DNA of 64,000 nt from Ilex aquifolium (Eukaryota; Streptophyta; Magnoliopsida; Aquifoliales; Aquifoliaceae), in the NCBI GenBank assembly GCA_951799425.1, contig OX637394.1, forward strand, positions 28,246,001-28,310,000, in the 5' to 3' direction. This document shows, one piece after another, positions 60,901 to 64,000 of this stretch. The notes below the pieces were generated by a model. The model made no database searches, had not been told where the DNA came from, and saw only the letters and a list, made by a program, of their open reading frames with translations. The position numbers and the translations under genes were made by a program. How positions within the stretch are numbered: the stretch's first letter is position 1; every line of letters starts with the position of its first letter.

Positions 60901-63900
60901 CCAATTAAGGATAGTAGACCAAACAAAAGCCTTGAGTTTCGAGAAAGCTTTGGATTTCTAAATAGATTTTTCAAAAAGGAACTTTTAGTTTGAGAGCAAC
61001 CGAGATGAATAAAAAGAAAAAGTGAATATGATATTTATCCACAGTCCAAATATTACAATCATCAGAAGCACAAGGATGAAAATTGTGAAGAGAGTCGAGC
61101 AAAAACTATGCTGAGTCTACTACTTCTCAATCATTGAGATGTTTCAAAAAATGAAAAATCCAAAGAATAAGAGTCCTCCCCATAAGGAGAAAAAAAGAAA
61201 TGAGCCTAATGGAGGGAGAAAAGGCGATAGCCTATAAGACGGGGAAAAACTATAAATTGATGAATTCTCTACCCGGTTGTGTCCTCCCAAGACAAAAATT
61301 TTAGATCCATCTTCGACCTTACAACGAATGGGAGGAAGAAAATAGTGATATACCTATTAAACCAATATCCAAGAATATGGGTTACATTATGGCATTATGC
61401 CTTGATTTAGTATCCCACCAATTCTTCTAATGACTTTATTTACTATTAATTATCTGACACCAATGAGAATTAGGCTCTAATGAGGACCACCATAAACACA
61501 TACCACCTAGGAGTATATCAAACCAAATACATGTAAGCTGGAAAGAAAAACGTCTATAGAGATTAATAATATTTAGAAGGAAAAAAGAAGAGAAAAGACT
61601 ACAAAGGAAGTTTCCACAGGAACCAGGAGACAGGATGTAGCCGTAAGAAGAATGCTTTGTACGAAAAACTGACTTGTTGGTCTTCAACCCGTTAATCACT
61701 ACGCAACACCCCAAATCAATGCAATGGGATATTTCGCCATTCCCATGGGTCTAGGTTTTTTTACTCAATGGTCAATGGATATCTTAGATCATGATTATAT
61801 TTAGATTATGACTCCATTACTTTACAGTCCAGTTTTAGAATTCTCAACGACAAACTCTTACCCACTGATATATTATAAATTCATAAAAAATTATTTATAT
61901 ATGATGGCAAGCAAAAGCTCATATAGAAAACCTTCTCCAAGAATATCTACTTGACAAATCAAGCACGGAATTGGTGAACAATTTCCCGCAACAACCTAGA
62001 AGGCTAAAACCTGCTATCTAGGATAGAAAAGAACACACCTTCCATCTGCGATACTTGATGCACTGATACTCCACTCTTTTGCTACAGTAGTTTGTCTATC
62101 ACCTTTAGTTATCAATCTAAGCCCAACTTGTCCAGCCTCAATTCCTTGTTCAGAACCCGCTACAACAATCTCCCAGCACACTTTCTTCTGAAATTCAGTA
62201 CCTAAGAGGCAAACTGGCCCAGACTCAGGCTGGATCATCACGGCTATAGAGAAGCTGACTTTTTGACTTTGGCATATACTAGGATCAATCTGGCCACAGT
62301 GTCTGCCAGTACTTGTGGGCTCATCATCAAGAATACAAACAGCACCAGCAACTCCTGTCTGTAATAAAGTCAAAAGCAAAGGATTCCAAAAGTAAGTGAC
62401 ACTGACAGACAATATATGACCCACATTAGATGATATCTACAGTCAATCTCAGCAAGGTCAAAGTTCTTTCTCAAGTATCCCATAAGCAAATTGAAAAATA
62501 ATACTAAGGGGAATGTGGTAAAAACCAGAGGTCTGACTTTACTTTTTCATCTTTGTTTCGTTTCAATGCAAAATGAAGACAACCAAAAAGATAGATGTAG
62601 CAGGCCACTTTCTGAGTTAACAGCCTGGCAAGAGTGACTCGCCATCTCAATAGGGTAAGATGTATAGACCACATCAAAAAATTTAGTACTTAACACTACA
62701 CAAGAAATCAATTACAATGGAAATGTTTAACATATCACAGAAAGCACTGAAAAACAAGAAGGATATACCTCAAATTCTATAACACCAATTTGATGAAATA
62801 TGCATGTATATAAGGGAGAGAGGGGGGGAGGGTGGGTGTTGTGCCTAATAAACCAAAGACAGCACTCAGCCTTGTAGCCCAAAGTAGCCCATAAAACATG
62901 TTTTTTTCTTCCTTTGGAGACAACTAGCTAGCAATCCCAACAGAGTATTCCATTAATAAAATATAAAACTACCTGGAGTGCCCGACGAGATAACTGCGCC
63001 GCACGTATACGACGCGCGATGCTTGAAACTCTTTCACGTGCAAAAGAATCATCAAGAACAGAATCACCTCCTACTGCACGCACTGCAGCTGTCATGGCTG
63101 CTGCTTCCCTGCTTCCAGCATTTGGCATAGATGATATGAGGGAGGCCTCTATCTCCTTCCACTTCCGTTCTTCCTTCTCCAGAAGCGCTTTCCTTCTCTC
63201 TTTACCCCTCCCTTCCTCCTCACGTCTCTGCATCAATATTTCCTCTTCCATCTCCTTTTCTCTTATATAACTACAAAGTTGAAATAACAAAACAATTAGA
63301 TATAAAGATTAAACGTTCTTCGACAACGTGAAGGAGGACCTAAATAGTTTGAGAGCAATAAGTCTTTCACCTCTCCTGTATGATTTCAAACTGTCTACGG
63401 TCTTCTGGCATCCACTTTTTAATTTTCTTGGCACTTAAATCTGAAAAGCCTATGCTATCAAGGAAGAGTCTCAAGCGAACCTCATCCTACCATACACAGT
63501 CCAAGGCAGAAATTGTTAACAATCAAAACATATTTCACATGAGTAGAAAGCAGTAGGTCCATATTCACCTGCACACGCTCTGCTCTTGCAGTCAAACCAA
63601 GCAAAAGAAGTAAGTAACCACCAAACTTATCCCACATGTAAACCCATTCAGTATCAATTGCCTCTTCCAAAGCCAAAATCCTTGCATGTGCACACATTTC
63701 TCTTCTACGACCTACATCACTTGTTGATTCGTGCCGCAATGCCCTTCCATTTCTTAGTCTGCTAAAGAATGATCCCGCAGCTAGTTCTTCATTTCTTAGA
63801 CGATCTCTTAACTTCATGACATCTGCTCTAGGGAGCACAAAATTTCCAGCCCTATCACGCATAACAGTAGGGTCACCAACCAACAGGGCAGCTGAACTGG

Positions 63901-63946
63901 CAGATCTCTGTGGAGCGGAGTAAGTTCCAGATAGAGCATTTCTGGT
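54349..63946 (-). CDS. DEK1: DEK1 calpain, C-terminal half (12 exons, partial)
   Basis: DEK1 is the membrane-anchored calpain protease of land plants, needed for epidermal and aleurone cell identity and growth control. Exons on minus: 63946-63569, 63486-63371, 63270-62973, 62358-62039, 59804-59453, 59321-59001, 58891-58787, 58659-58531, 56754-56374, 55314-55177, 54988-54752 and 54654-54349. All introns are GT-AG, the phases agree, and the frame is open for 1026 codons to TAG. Fragment residues about 1-264 are the end of the arm with a charged helix, 265-about 440 the laminin-G-like domain, about 590-850 the calpain core and about 850-1026 the C2-like domain. Catalytic Cys636 (GRLGDCWF), His794 (QGHAYSLL) and Asn814 (VQIRNPWA) are all present, so the gene looks intact. 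The family is about 2150 residues long; the N-terminal membrane half lies beyond the window. Autolytic release of the calpain part is known for the family. Confidence 0.96.
55500..56108. mobile_element. probable hAT remnant in a DEK1 intron
   Basis: The left side reads gggatggaaccaag...caagaggggtc, the right side ggggcccgtggccccttgtt then agttctgcctatg. Both look like the subterminal sequence of hAT-type elements (compare 2860 and 6350-6382). I could not fix the ends or the 8-bp duplication. It lies in the intron 55315-56373. Confidence 0.4.
57097..57955. mobile_element. hAT-type MITE (CAAGGATC family), copy 2, in DEK1 intron
   Basis: The inverted ends are CAAGGATCGAAATATCG and, on the opposite strand, CAAGGATCAAAATGTCG. 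Perfect 8-bp duplications cccatatg lie at 57089-57096 and 57956-57963. It is 859 bp long, very AT-rich inside, and shares the aacggaaacgtttcg words near its ends with copy 1. It sits in the intron 56755-58530. Confidence 0.92.
59930..60970 (-). pseudogene. LINE 3' fragment in a DEK1 intron
   Basis: Minus-strand frames read GPYKTSSPYICFTCLRSGES, NALCFIHCPFA, KEAKLLWNCALMILFYCIWK and ERNARIFNNGYL. This is the zinc-binding RT tail (CxxC/HxxxxC type) and the conserved WxERNxRIF stretch of plant L1 elements. The reading is interrupted exactly at the Mutator-like MITE (60015-60599) and continues beyond it. It lies on the same strand as DEK1. Confidence 0.7.
60015..60599. mobile_element. Mutator-like MITE in LINE fragment, DEK1 intron
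   Basis: The ends are ATAGTTAT and its inverse ATAACTAT. Perfect 10-bp duplications gaagataacc lie at 60005-60014 and 60600-60609. It is 585 bp long. Both arms are packed with TATCGTA/TACGATA words (for example gtatcgtacgatac) that can pair with one another, and the middle is AT-rich. The duplication length suggests a Mutator-like origin; no transposase is present. Confidence 0.88.
60971..62038. other. rest of the large DEK1 intron, unassigned
   Basis: It may be further LINE sequence upstream of the zinc-binding tail, but I could not recognise conserved reverse-transcriptase motifs. No exon-like DEK1 sequence is missing between 62039 and 59804, because the codon is completed across this intron (AG|G, Arg). 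Confidence 0.4.
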
Positions 63947-64000
63947 CTGCACAAGAATTGAAGGAAACTTATCTCTAAAAACTAACTAGCCAATCAAAGC

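Larger units (their letters stand above)
59453..62358 (-). other. DEK1: DEK1 laminin-G-like (LG3) exons
   Basis: Exons 62358-62039 and 59804-59453 encode AGAVCILDDEPTSTGRHCGQ, SFSIAVMIQPESGPVCLLG, then HIVTMTIDANLGEATCFLDG and GTELWVGVRPPTDMDAFG. This is the concanavalin/laminin-G-like fold that precedes the protease in DEK1. The 2.2-kb intron between them (59805-62038) hosts a LINE fragment and a Mutator-like MITE. Confidence 0.9.

Overview
This is nuclear DNA from a flowering plant, probably a dicot. It is AT-rich, full of nested plant retrotransposons, and contains one conserved gene with introns. That gene is DEK1 (the plant calpain DEFECTIVE KERNEL 1), whose 3' half lies on the minus strand from 54349 to the right edge. 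I could assemble 12 exons in one continuous reading frame (1026 codons plus stop). They cover the end of the cytoplasmic arm, the laminin-G-like domain, the calpain core with its Cys/His/Asn triad, and the C2-like domain. The species cannot be told from the sequence.

Left part (1-9434): a decayed minus-strand Ty3/gypsy element (gag, reverse transcriptase, RNase H, one LTR). A hAT-type element split its reverse transcriptase (2860-6382, 8-bp target duplication ggatttga). A solo LTR (3674-6090, 5-bp duplication atttt) then landed inside the hAT element.

Centre-left (11270-23390): a decayed minus-strand Ty1/copia element, split at the integrase/RT junction by a young LTR element (12185-21817, duplication gcctc). 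The young element has two 2.93-kb LTRs and only 1.16 kb of almost non-coding interior. A related solo LTR (16320-18925, duplication tcaac) sits inside one of its LTRs. Every junction can be read to the base.

Centre (23390-41200): intergenic DNA with another solo LTR (26012-28263, duplication cttct), a copia LTR with its primer-binding site (35330-35765), a Mutator-like element with ~220-bp terminal repeats (35828-37161, duplication atattcaaa), a short gene fragment resembling gamma-adaptin, and a possible large Helitron-like or inverted-repeat element (25538-35188).

Centre-right (41207-52240): a 5'-truncated L1 LINE (minus), a fragment of a hAT MITE, and a decayed copia element (plus). An RTE-type LINE (about 48640-51985) lies between the copia pol region and its 3' LTR (52001-52240).

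Right part (53656-64000): a hAT MITE just past the DEK1 stop codon, then DEK1. Its introns carry a second copy of that MITE, a LINE 3' fragment split by a Mutator-like MITE, and a probable hAT remnant.

The most unusual signal is a set of four separate clusters of perfect 10-12-bp palindromes centred on CCGG, three of them inside solo LTRs. The second is an exon-like module (TATA box, EGYA/FTEG coding block, splice-donor-like site) shared by three LTR types. I found no intact transposon gene, tRNA, rRNA or CRISPR array.
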